From Protonemura montana (Eukaryota; Arthropoda; Insecta; Plecoptera; Nemouridae), in contig OX387603.1 of assembly GCA_947568835.1 (NCBI GenBank), positions 11,423,151-11,487,150 of the forward strand: a stretch of DNA of 64,000 nucleotides, read 5' to 3'. How positions within the stretch are numbered: the stretch's first letter is position 1; the number at the start of each line of letters is the position of its first letter. Below are positions 10,705-22,144 of the stretch, piece by piece. The notes beneath the pieces were generated by a model. It worked only from the letters and a program-made list of their open reading frames with translations, was not told the origin of the DNA and made no database searches. Position numbers and translations under genes: made by a program.

Positions 10705-13700
10705 ATGAATACTAGAAACTTGCCTGTTGGTTATGACCTAATGGGATTGTTGAAGTTAAGAGAAACAAAAGTAAGTACTTGTTCCGTAAAAAGTAGCTCA
10801 CATTCTTTACTTAGTGGTTGCACCTAAGTATATTCAGCTTATGGCTACCATTGCAGCTCCATTTAATTTTGAATTCTCAATGCTGGAATACTGCTACTGC
10901 CCTATATTGTATTACCTACCTGAGATTGCTTTTAGTTACCCGTTAAAAGTCAAATACTTTTTTCTAATCCCATAACCTGTCAGTAGCTACCTTCTGTGTT
11001 CATTTATGTCATTATACTTTTGTTCAGGATGATGTATCTTTGCTGCTGAGACGGAGGCTGCATGTGACGACAAATTTTATAAATCGCCTACGACTGGAAA
11101 AGGAACTGGAAGGACACTCTGGTTGTGTCAACTGCTTGGAATGGAACGAGTCGGGGAGGTACACCTAAACCAAAACGATTTTTTTAAATACAACCTTTTT
11201 GCACTTTAAACTAAACAAATATGTGTGTCTTTTTCCCAGGATTCTTGCTTCAGCGTCAGATGACTTACATGTCATTCTTTGGGATCCATTTACAAGCAAG
11301 AAATTAAATTATATCCACACTGGCCACCAGGGGAACATTTTTAGTGTGAAGGTAATCCATATAAAAATATTTAAAAAAAAATTCTAAATCTCAAAAAAAT
11401 TAACAAATCTTCAAAAAATCTCTGCTAGAAGCTGATTGATTAGGACCCTTACAATTTGTTGTCAAACAGTTGGCTCGAACTTTGTTCACCTCTTATTTTC
11501 TACGTGAAAAATATACGTAATAATAATGTTTACCAATAAAAGCTCTAAGAATAGGTTTTGTAAAGAGTGCATTAGTAGTAACAGAGAAAGTTAGGGTAGT
11601 TAGATGAAATCTGATTTAAATTGCAAACGCTTGCAATGTGCGAGGTATTTTATTCTTATCAACACTATAACCGTCTCAAAAATTGATGTCCAAAAGAGGT
11701 TCGAGTCCCCGTTTGGGCATCAATTTTTGAGACGGTTTTAGTATTGATATTAAAAAAGTTAGGGTAGCTTTCAATTTTCCTTTGGAAGAAAAACATAAAA
11801 AAATTTTGATGCCAAAAATTGATCCTCTATTTCAGAAGTTTCATAGTTATGTATGATTATTTTTTTCCAGAAAAAGAAAGTTAAGCTAATCTTGTTTATT
11901 GTTCTAATCTATGGTAAAAATGTACAATTTGAAGGGTTCGTTTTAGCTAAAGGGAAAAAAAAAAGTTTCTGTCCTCCAAGGTTCAATTTTTTGTCAACAA
12001 CATAGTTAATAATAATTTCCTACTAAAATTCTTCACTAGGCAAAATTTAGACAGATATCAAAATTGTGGCAAAGGGAGCATCTCCTCAAACCTTTGCATC
12101 TGGTTGTCCAACAAAACCTAACAAAATGCACTCAGTGCACCAGTACTGGCACACCAATGCAGTATGGTGCAATTTCACTTTAAGCCTTCATTTGTCACAG
12201 ATTATCAAATACTGTTCCGTCTTATCATTTTAGTTCCTACCGCAATCCGATGGCAAAACTCTTGTTACGGGAGCCGGAGATTGCCTGATCCGTGCCCATC
12301 ACTTGGATCGAAGTGATACATCTTTCACATGCAGCTGCCACTCGGGGCGTGTTAAGCGTCTCACGACAGCGCCAAACGAAGCAAACTTGTTCTGGAGTGC
12401 TGCAGAAGATGGAAATATTATGTAATATTATCTGACCTGTATCTAAAATAGCGCCAGTACAAACTTATTCTTCCGAGTGTTATAATTTGTTTCAATATCA
12501 ATTTTCCAGGCAATTCGATTTGCGTTCATCGCACACATGTTCGAAAGAAAATAGGAGTGTTTTAATAAAACTGGCTGATCATCTGGGCTGCTATGCGGAG
12601 GCCAAATGTCTAGCAATCAACCCCCAACGTCCAGAGCAACTTGCTGTTGGCGCCAACGATCCTTATGTCCGCCTCTACGACCGAAGAATGCTCTATCCAA
12701 GCATGGTACAGAATTTCATACTCATGTGTACTTTGCAGATCATTTTGTTGAATGGTCTGAAAAATAATGATGTGGGTTGTCTGTATTTTAACTCGTTTTT
12801 TAGTATAATACAGCTAAATCTTGTGATTAGAGTAGCCTAGAGCAAAGGCACAGTGTGACATCTGGTAGGAAAAAGATTGAAATCATAGCTTTGTTCCCCA
12901 GTTGTGAAACAGTTAACTGGTGCAGTTTTCATTTCAGTCGTCTGTTTTCCAATATTGACACTAAGTTGCACTTTTTATATCGCCTCCAGAGCCTGTGCAA
13001 GTTACTTTAGAAACTTATGGAACTGGGAAGGCCAAAAAACTCACCGGTGTAGAAAACTAGAACTTGTTTTTGCCAGCGTACACGACACCTTGAACTACTT
13101 TATCAACATGGTGTAAAAATGGAGAAAAGTGCAGAGCTGGCATACAGACCAATTGAAAATAGAAAACAGCAAGAGGACACACAACACAAGCTTAGTTTAA
13201 TGTCAATAATATGTTCACATTTAGGTATTAACTTTTAAACGTGCTTACATTTCAGTGCACCGGCCGCAGCCATTCACCGCAAACCCCTCCGCAAAACGTC
13301 GATGGCAGCGCCAGTTCATTCCAACTACCACCAGGTTGTGTTCAATACTTTGTTGCAGGTAATAAAAATGTAATATTTAAACAAAATAATAATAAATTAA
13401 TAAAAGAACTATATAGTGAAGAAATTAATGGTTTAAATGAGCAAGTGGTTTGGAGTGGCAATATTTTACTTTGTATAAAAGATTTTACATACAAGTTTCC
13501 ACTTGTTCATGGATCACTTGTTCACTTGTTCACTTGTTCTTAGAGAGGAAGTCCTTATCATACTGGTACATAAAATCACCTTAGGACTGCCTTTTTGCAG
13601 TCCTGTATATATTCAATACTAATCATATGAAAAAAAAACAAGCTTTCAAATTTTGTAACCATGCTCAACCACAAAAATCTTCCGCAGAAGAGCACTGCAT

Positions 13701-16700
13701 CTCTCATTACCCTCAAATTAAAATCTGGCCTTATTTCTTTCCCTAAGGTCACCTGCCTCTAAAATATCACAGCACGAAGACTTACCAACGCAGCCTGGCT
13801 TCGACGTACCTCACTTTTGGATCGGACGGTAACGAACTCCTTGTTAACCTGGGGGGCGAGCAGATCTACCTGTTCAACATCAACAACAAACGCAAGGCCA
13901 AGACGTTCACCATAGTCGTTCCGGAACTGTCCGGGATAGACGTTCCTAAGGCTGGCAATGGATACCACGTGGAGTCAGAGCCGTTGATTGAGCTAAAGGT
14001 TGAAGTGGACGGCAAAGGGAAGCGGAACGGGATTAGCATGCCGTCAAACGTCGATGCTATAAGGCTGCAGGTGTGTTTTTAGTTTTGCTTCAAAATTGAA
14101 AAGAATAATAGAGGCTGTGTTTTGTAGATTTTTGTGGCTCTGTTACACTATTGAAGATGAGTTATTGAACGCATTTTGACTGACTATTAACAACGAGAAG
14201 GAGATGGTTCCTCGATAGCATCATAGCGTTATCATAGCGTGCTTCATATCGACCATAAAAATTGTATAAATATTCCTTTACTTAAACATAAGCAGTGTTA
14301 TATTCTATTAAAAATGCCACCAATTTGAACCTTCCCTCAAACATGTCATGAATTTCAGTTGTTAAACAACGTTTTTGCTGCTTACAAGTTTTGCAAGATT
14401 GAAAAGAGATTATTTAGATTTTTAGATTTTTCATGTGAAATTTTCATTTATTTTTTTTGCAGGCCAACGAAGCATTTGAAGGCAGCAAGTACACGTTAGC
14501 CATCAGCCTGTACAACCTTGCAATCGACATGTGTCCGAGCTCTGCTGTACTCTACGGCAACCGTGCGGCAGCGTACATGAAGCGATTGTGGGACGGAGAC
14601 ATGTACGCGGCAATGCGAGACTGTATCGACACCATCAAGCGGGATGGAAACCACTGGAAGGCGCATCTCAGGTGTGCATGGGTTATTATAAGATATCTTT
14701 CATATCGGCATTGGGCTTACATTTAGTCAGAGTCACAACTTTCTATGGACCAAAGCAGCCTCCAACGCAAGGTTACTCTAGTGGCCATCCTATGGTGCTT
14801 GAAGCTGTCTTTTTTAACAAAAATTAAACTCATAATATCAGTACATGCACAACATGTTGTTTATCGCTTTGAAGTTAGTTTTAAGTTAATTAAACATTTG
14901 ACAGTCTCAAATGCAAGGAAACATGCAAAAAAAATGGAATGCATTTTCTTAACACTCGAAATGACTGTGTCTCCACCTCTGGGAAAAACGTCTTCGTCGG
15001 TACAATAGGTATCGGCGTATCGGCTAGTTTTTTTCATGAAGACATTTTTAACATTAATGCTGAAATCTTAGCTGAGATTCTTATTTGTATGAGTGGTGGG
15101 AAAGCATAATTTTTGTTTAAATGAGAAGCAGATGTTCAAGAGTTCTCCCAAATACTCAAAAATCAAATGGAAAAGAGTGCAAATTTCCATTAAAAATCTT
15201 TCAATCCAGATTTATTTGTCTGTAATTGTTGATTCCACCCACATTTTTTTAGAAAATGCATTGATTTTTTATTTCATAGGTTGGCTCGGTGTCTCTTTGA
15301 GCTGCGTTGGATTATCGAATCAGACAAGTGCCTGAAGCTCTTTAAGGCAAAATTCTCACAGTATGCCAAAGACTATGCGTGTCTCATTCTCGACAAAGAC
15401 ATTCAGAAGGCAGTACAAGAGATTCCTGAGGTGGTTGAAAAAGACAGTAAGTGTTTTTGGCTCAATTATTTTCGTTTCCTCAACGGACGAATGATTAAGT
15501 GTGATTAACGATGACAAAGGATTAATTGGAAAGTTGTCTAAATGGGCATTCTTATAGACAGTACCAAAAAAATACTCTTAATTTTAATGCTGGCTTGCTT
15601 GTTAGTGTGAAATCACGCACTTTGTTAGCTAATAGATCACATGGACTTGTTATTCAGACTTTTCAAGTTCACTTTCTACCAATTTGCAGCCTTGATCGAC
15701 CACAACAGCAGCAAACCTGCTTAAATCTGTGGTAATGTGCGACCATTTGGCAAAATGGTTGCCACTGCCATCATATTTCATAAAATTGCAATTAAGTGCA
15801 ATAAAATTAAAATATCATAAAAACAGGACAATTTATTTTTCTTCTTTTTCACATTCCTCAGTGTTTTTGTTGATAATGAATAGTTGACGATACCTGCCTT
15901 TGAAGTAACGGACTGTAATTGATTCAGCTGATGAGGAATCGACTGACGGAGAGTTCGATTGTCCGAACCAGCAGGAAATCTCACCCCAAGAGACAACCTG
16001 GAGGAACAAAGCGTACGATTATGAGGTCAGTTTGGCATACTGGCATACACTTTGTAAAATGCTATCAGTACCACCAAGAATTTTTTTTTTTATTTTTTTT
16101 TTATTATATGTTGATGTAATATGTATGAATTGCAATGCATATTTTTATTAAGTAGGTACAGAATATAAAAGCCAAGTACACCAAATTTTGATTTAAAAAA
16201 AATCAGTTTAAGAGATAGCTGAATAAAGTTCCCCTCATTGGTTAACTAGAGAAAATTCACAAAAATGATTTTCCTATCAAATTATCTCTCGTGGATAACA
16301 AACCAGAAATGATTTTCTGGTGACAAAAATATCACTAAAACTGCTCGCTATTGCTAACCATCCAGGTTCGTTTCTGCGGTCATTGCAACACGACTACAGA
16401 CATCAAGGAGTGCAACTTCTTCGGCAGCCAGAACCAGTTTGTTGTGGCCGGTTCGGACGACGGCTCGTTTTTCGTGTGGGACCGCCAGACGACTAACATC
16501 GTACGGATACTGCGCGGAGACGAGTCGATTGTCAATTGTCTGCAACCACATCCGACTTCCTGTCTGCTAGCGACCAGTGGTATTGATCCTGTCGTCAGGA
16601 TATGGTCGCCAGGGCCAGAGGTAACTTGAAGTGTTAAGTGACTTAACCCCAAAAATATTGTGGGTTTGTCAGAAATGGGCTTTGCAAATAGTGCAAATTT

Positions 16701-17413
16701 GGCATTTCATTTGCAGTACGGTTTTTGTTTGGTTTTGTGAAAGGCTTTAAACAAAGTCTGTAAATGTTATGAAGTTCTTTATGCTTCTTATTGTTGATTG
16801 GATTGTTGATTGGAATTAACTGGAAATAAAAAAATGCGGGGCCTGGGGACTCAAACCGCAAGGGCCTTTGTTGATATTATTTGGTAACTATATTTAATAT
16901 CCGAGATAAAAAGCCAACTGTAAGTTTAACTTATTAAAAGAAAGGATATTATTGGAATATAATCATATCAAACCCATGCTGTTATATGCTTTAATGTAGG
17001 TCCTGCCACGGCTTATGCACAGGTATATCAAAGTATGTCCACGATTGACCCGTTAAGTCTTACACTCCCGCTAATGTATCATTTTCAGAGGGATTTCTGC
17101 GAAGGGCAATGACACCTTTAGAATAAAAGCAAATCAGATATCCTTCTTTAAATTTTGTTGCATTGTGAAAAAAGTTTAATTTTAGTCAAATACCTAGTCC
17201 CGCCTTGTTACAATTGGATCGATTTTAAACTGTGTTCTTACATCTCCCTAGGACGGAAGTAAAAACGAGCGAGAGGTAACAGACTTGCACAAGGCGGCTT
17301 CAGCGAACCAGAAGCGCATGAACGCGGACCCTTTTGAGGCGATGCTGCTCAACATGGGCATTCCGCTGACGACCAACAGTGACGAGACTCCGATGCAATG
17401 TCGCTCGAGTTAG
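10705..17413 (+). CDS. WDTC1: WD40 and TPR repeat protein WDTC1 (adipose family)
   Basis: Substrate receptor of a CUL4-DDB1 ubiquitin ligase in vertebrates; the fly homologue adipose limits fat storage. Twelve exons fit with GT-AG borders: 10705-10770, 11028-11158, 11240-11351, 12234-12421, 12510-12705, 13256-13358, 13748-14070, 14463-14671, 15280-15446, 15928-16025, 16366-16620 and 17252-17413. The phases agree throughout, giving 669 residues against about 677 in human. N-terminal WD repeats are evident (GHSGCVNCLEWNESGRILAS, DDLHVILWDP, GHQGNIFSV, DPYVRLYDRRML). A conserved linker QYFVAGHLP and GGEQIYLF follow. TPRs occupy exons 8-9 (ANEAFEGSKYTLAISLYNLA, YGNRAAAYMK, LARCLFELRW). Then come two further WD repeats (FCGHCNTTTDIKE, NQFVVAGSDDGSFFVWDR, LLATSGIDPVVRIWSPGPE) and the short tail DPFEAMLLNMG. 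The acidic linker exon 10 is the least conserved. No defect seen. Confidence 0.95.
11670..11736. repeat. Perfect 19 bp inverted repeat with a tRNA-like loop, in WDTC1 intron 3
   Basis: The arms at 11670-11688 (ACCGTCTCAAAAATTGATG) and 11718-11736 are exact reverse complements. Pairing continues imperfectly about 10 bp further out and some bases inward. The loop holds GGTTCGAGTCCCC, which matches the T-arm/B-box consensus of tRNA genes. No A box or cloverleaf is visible, so I call it a small hairpin repeat, possibly tRNA- or MITE-derived. Confidence 0.65.
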
Positions 17414-17566
17414 TCGCCATCTGCGTCACCGTCGGTAGTGAATGATGCGGAACTGCATAGGTGTGCGCAGCGGATAGGCTAAGACTTGGTAGAAGAAATT
17501 CTTCATTGTTTCTATGATTTAAAATCTTGGCTAACTCAAGAGAGGGTTAAGACACTGCAAAAAGAA

Positions 17567-17572
17567 AATAAA
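17567..17572 (+). terminator. Polyadenylation signal candidate of WDTC1
   Basis: AATAAA about 154 bases after the stop codon on the coding strand. Confidence 0.5.
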
Positions 17573-20529
17573 AATATATAGGGTGCACTAGACTCCCAAG
17601 ATTTTAAGAAAATACAAATTTTCAGTTTATCTTCAAGAATATTTGAAAAGTCTTTCAATGCATTTTTTTATTATTTGAGGTAATCAAATCTATAAAATAG
17701 GTAGTACAAGAATTATTTCCACACCACATTTTTTTAAATGTGTGGAACTTACAAAATTGGGACGGTCTCTGCCATGCCACTAGGCACACCTATGTAGGTG
17801 TCTCGATATTTAACATAAAAAATAAATCCAATTCATATTTTCTTTATAAATCTCACAAATTGGAAAGTCATTACCTAGTATATTAAATAATAATAAAATA
17901 GCTATAATGAAAGTTAAATTTTTTTGGTAGGTTTAAATAATTCTTCTTTTCTTGTTAGTTATAAGTACTTGGGTTCATGGCAGTCATAAGAACTCCTTGG
18001 GTGAACTTCTGCATAAACAAACAAAGCAATAGTGTATATAGGATCAAACATGGGCAGAACGAAAATTTCCTATCAACAACTACCTGAAAGAAAGTAGTTC
18101 CGAGTCAGATTTTGCTCGTAACATTTCATTACTCACAATTTCTGCTGGACATATTTTTCTTTGTTATCTTTGTTAGTGAGAAGGGAGGAGAGTTACTAGT
18201 CCACAGCACAAGTGGCTACTGTCTCTAACCTATTGTGATCTCTCGTTACTTTTTTCTTCAATGTCTAATAATGATAGCTTGTAAATATAGTGCATTCATT
18301 TAAATATTCTCTCTGATGCCATAAAATCATGTCTTTGTTTTTGTGTTATCTTTCTTGAACAGTTTCTGTCTTGTAGTGTTTTTGACTGGCCTTGTAACTT
18401 GCTCGATGACGTTATGTACTCAACCAGATTTGCACCAACTCGAAGAGGGAAAGAGAGTGCTCCTTTCCAAACATGTGATCACTAGCTGTCAGTGCATTAA
18501 TTTGTTTTCCTATTGCACTATCGAAATTCTCGGAGCAAGAAAAGTGCAACCTGAGAGCGAGCAACTCTGCAAGTCGAACACGCAAAAGTTGCACAGTCGA
18601 ACACAAAGATTACTCCTGGTGCACACCGGGGTCGCACTGGGGCAGCCAGTCGAGAACGCTATTAGTCTTTACTCTTTGTATCACAAGATCACTTTTTAAC
18701 TGGTGCTTTGATGGTAATTTTTTGAGATATTTGGAAAAAAAAAACCTTAAGTTCGAATCTTAAAAAAAAAGAGTGTTTTAGATTTAACTATTTGTTATTC
18801 TACTAAACAATCGGAAATCGCTATATTCGTTTGCGATTCAATTTCCTTTCTGTTTTTGATCTGAAAGATTGATCACAAATGAGCTCTTCTAAAAAAGCTC
18901 CTACAAATATTTACCGAAACCTACTTTTTTTTTTAACTGGGGCTTAAAAGATTTATGTAAAGACCCTGTTACTTACTAGGGTTAAGGCTCTTGGAATGAA
19001 CAATCCTTGGGTGTGTGACTGTTAATGAGTTATAATGGAACAATTTCACTTGCTTTATCTAAAGTACCTGTACAGCTGAGATATTCAGTTATAGATGTTT
19101 CAGTAGGACTTCGGTAAGTGATCGGAATTGATAGTTTCTTAATAAAAAATAAAAATAATGTTGCAGCATTGCAAGATGTACCACACCATGCATAATAAAA
19201 AATAAAAATGTCCAATACTAAAATGAGTTGGTTATTATTACAGCTAAGTAATAATATATTTCAGGAACTTCACTTCACTTCAAAACCAAACGATATTTTA
19301 GATATGTGGAAACACTGTCAACAACACTGGGCACATGGCCAACCAGCATGCTCCCTTTTTATTTCCTAAATCATATTGGGGGTCTAACCCTAGAAGCTCT
19401 TCGTGTCCTTCGTTCAAGGGGTTTTAATAGAGGTGGGTCGAATTTTGGTTCCCAGTCTGAAAAAAAAATGTGGGTGCATGCTGTTTGTTGCTTTTTGGTT
19501 TTTTTTTTGTTGGTATGGTACTGTGAGATAAAATTTTTTAACAATGTTTTTCGGCTGGCAATTTTCTAAAACTGCGGATGAGTTTTCGATTTTTCGGGGC
19601 CCTTGTAGGTTGTGACTTACTGTTTATAAGATTGATTTTCTGGTAATTAAGGCCGGTTTGTCCAAGATGCAAAATTTCATTGCTTGTATTAGTGACAATT
19701 TTATATACATCGTATTGTGATTGTTGTGTTGTCATATTTTAGGATTTGTCAATCGTCACCTATCTTGGACCAATTGTTACCATGTTTACTTAAATGTATT
19801 AAACGTTAACATCTCAATTACTTGTATCCAATCAAGTTTCAATGCCTTGATTGGGTTAAAATTAAAAAAAATTGGGGGGTATTAGTTCATACATTTATCA
19901 AAATGCCATGCCCATCAGCAATTCAAATTAGAATGAACTGGCTTGGATACTCATTTCGAATTTATGCAAGTACACTGACCTTGAAAAACCCATGGGCTCA
20001 AACCGGTAACACCTGTTTGTGACCTCATCCCACACTAGAAATAATGACCAATTAATTTAAAAAATTCTGACTGTTGACATTAGCCATGTGCATGTAATGG
20101 CAACATTTTTAGAATTAAAAATTGGCAGCTATTATTATTTATAAAATGGGTAGAGCACAATCCCACATATGGGATACAGAGTATTTCAGGAGTAAGTACC
20201 TATGCCAATCCACCCTGGACCAATGCGACGAAACGCTCGTGACTAACGTTGATTCTGATAAGGAAAACTGACTGGAGTAGACCCCAGTTGGAAATGGAAT
20301 AATTTAAAAAATTGATTAAATTGAGGGGAAAGGATTCCAATTTTAGAACCGGTCTAGCAAATTTAGATGGAGTGTCAGTATAAAGCACTTATTCTCATTT
20401 GGTATGTTTTTTAAAATATTTGTATTTATAGGAACCTCTATAGCAAACCTCTATAGGTATAGCTGGTAACAGATCCCTGGTACGTGTAGGTTTTGTTCCG
20501 TCCAAGATAACCTGCCACTAGCCGGTTGA

Positions 20530-20714
20530 TCAGAATGACTGTCCTGTCGGCATAATGATGACCATTGTGGATTGCACTCTCTGCAGTAAAGAGTGTGGCT
20601 TGATCTTGTCCTTGAACGCTGCCTGGGGCGAGGGCGGTGATATCGAGAGCAGTTCCCTGACATTGAGACCCTGGGCGTGGTCCTTCGACGGGGGACGAGC
20701 CTCCTCACACCACC
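20530..20714 (-). other. Exon-like GC-rich open frame, unrecognised
   Basis: On the minus strand a frame of about 61 codons follows a possible acceptor (TTTTTAACTGAG) and ends at a TGA. It reads GLNVRELLSISPPSPQAAFK, then KIKPHSLLQRV and IIMPTGQSF. Base composition is clearly richer in G+C than the surroundings. I do not recognise a family, and no neighbouring exon was found. It may be a terminal exon of an undetected gene, a pseudogene piece or chance. Confidence 0.2.
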
Positions 20715-22144
20715 CTCAGTTAAAAACAACACATAATTCCGATTAAGTCTCTGAATGCTGATTGCATTTTATTGGTGAAGCTCTCTAGCGTTTTAAAAGA
20801 GGTTTTTCTGACAAAATCGTATTGAATGTAAAGCCTATTTATCGGCTCGGATTCTGAGAGGCTATTATGCAATCCTGAGGAACCCATACAAATATTTGCA
20901 TACGCCATCAGCAAGACACCATCAATAGAGACGAAGTTTCTCTTTCGTTTAGATGCTTTTAAGTATTTCGTAATACTAGATGTCGAAAAATCACTGTTTT
21001 TGCATCCTATTATCGTCAATTTTCTATTCACTAGCTTTGTTCAGAGAATTTGAGTCAGCAACCGATTAAGAAAACGGTTTAATGTACTTTATCACAGATA
21101 ATTAGTAGTAGAGCAGAACGACAAATTAATCTGCATTAATTGGTCGTTCAAATGGTATTATCGGCTGGTACTCATGCACTTTGGAACTGGCTTTTATTAC
21201 TGCTGTTTAACTTCAGTTATAGTTAGAGGCAACAGAGTGTGTACATTTATCAACAACGTTAGCATATTTTTTCCACTCTCATTGTTTTATCCCGACTGCG
21301 TGTATCCTATTGAATATAAAATGGTATTGTTCTATACATTTTGGGCAGAGCACATACAAACTGGTTTAGATCTTGCCCAAAAAATGCTTTGCTTCTCAAC
21401 GGCGCAAAGTCACTTGCGATAAGACGCTGAGTATGATATCAAATCTCTCATTACTTTTTGCACGTTTTATGCTGCCAATTATTAAATAGTATGCTGTTGA
21501 AGTACATTGTGATAGTTATCACGTTTCTAGGTACTAAATTCATAACTGGCACCCATCTGCTACATCAAGCCACGTTCTCTCATGTCTTAAGAAGCGTTTT
21601 TTTTTAATTGCCATACGTCTCTAATTCAACTCTATTATTATCTATTTATCCGGAGATGAAAATATAATTATATGAGTAAATTATCATGTTATATACCAAC
21701 AGTTCACAAGAGATCTAACGACTATTGCACCTAGTAGTTAGCTATATCTGCGACCCGTTTCATATTGAAAAAAATGTTTCAATTGCGTTCTTAGACCAAC
21801 ATCTAACACATTTTGTAAATGGTATTGAACACGACATCCAAACCACACATAAAGACATGAAGTTTGGCAAACTTTGTTCACGGAAGTATTTAAGATTACG
21901 CTTTTAGAATCTCAGAAAAAAAATTGCCAGACTAATTAACTTTTAGGTACAAAAAAGTATCATAACAATCAAGAGATCGACATCTGAGTTCAGGAGGTGT
22001 GCCTTATGGTAACAAGGTCTTGTGACGTCACATGGTGATCTCTTGGGTCGCTCCAGATCACAACTGTGGCGACTTCACTTTCAAGAGGTGGGACGTCGAG
22101 TTCCGTGCAGAAACCCGTCGCGTCGTGTGGTGCCAAACGCTTGT

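Larger units (their letters stand above)
17414..22144. other. WDTC1 3' UTR and a gene-poor interval with exon-like patches
   Basis: Mostly AT-rich sequence without secure genes. Two patches stand out. At 18361-18486 a plus frame opens right after a pyrimidine-rich CAG and reads through FDWPCNLLDDVMYS, GKESAPF and QTCDH before a stop; it could be a 3' exon of an unknown gene. At 20530-20714 a GC-rich minus frame looks exon-like and is listed separately. The 5' UTR of the secreted-protein gene probably occupies the last 100-150 bases. Other short frames look like chance. Confidence 0.4.

Noticed and set aside
18343-18699. 118-codon frame with a hydrophobic start, considered as a secreted protein
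   Set aside because: Its first codon is GTG, no ATG precedes the hydrophobic part, and another frame in the same stretch looks at least as coding-like.
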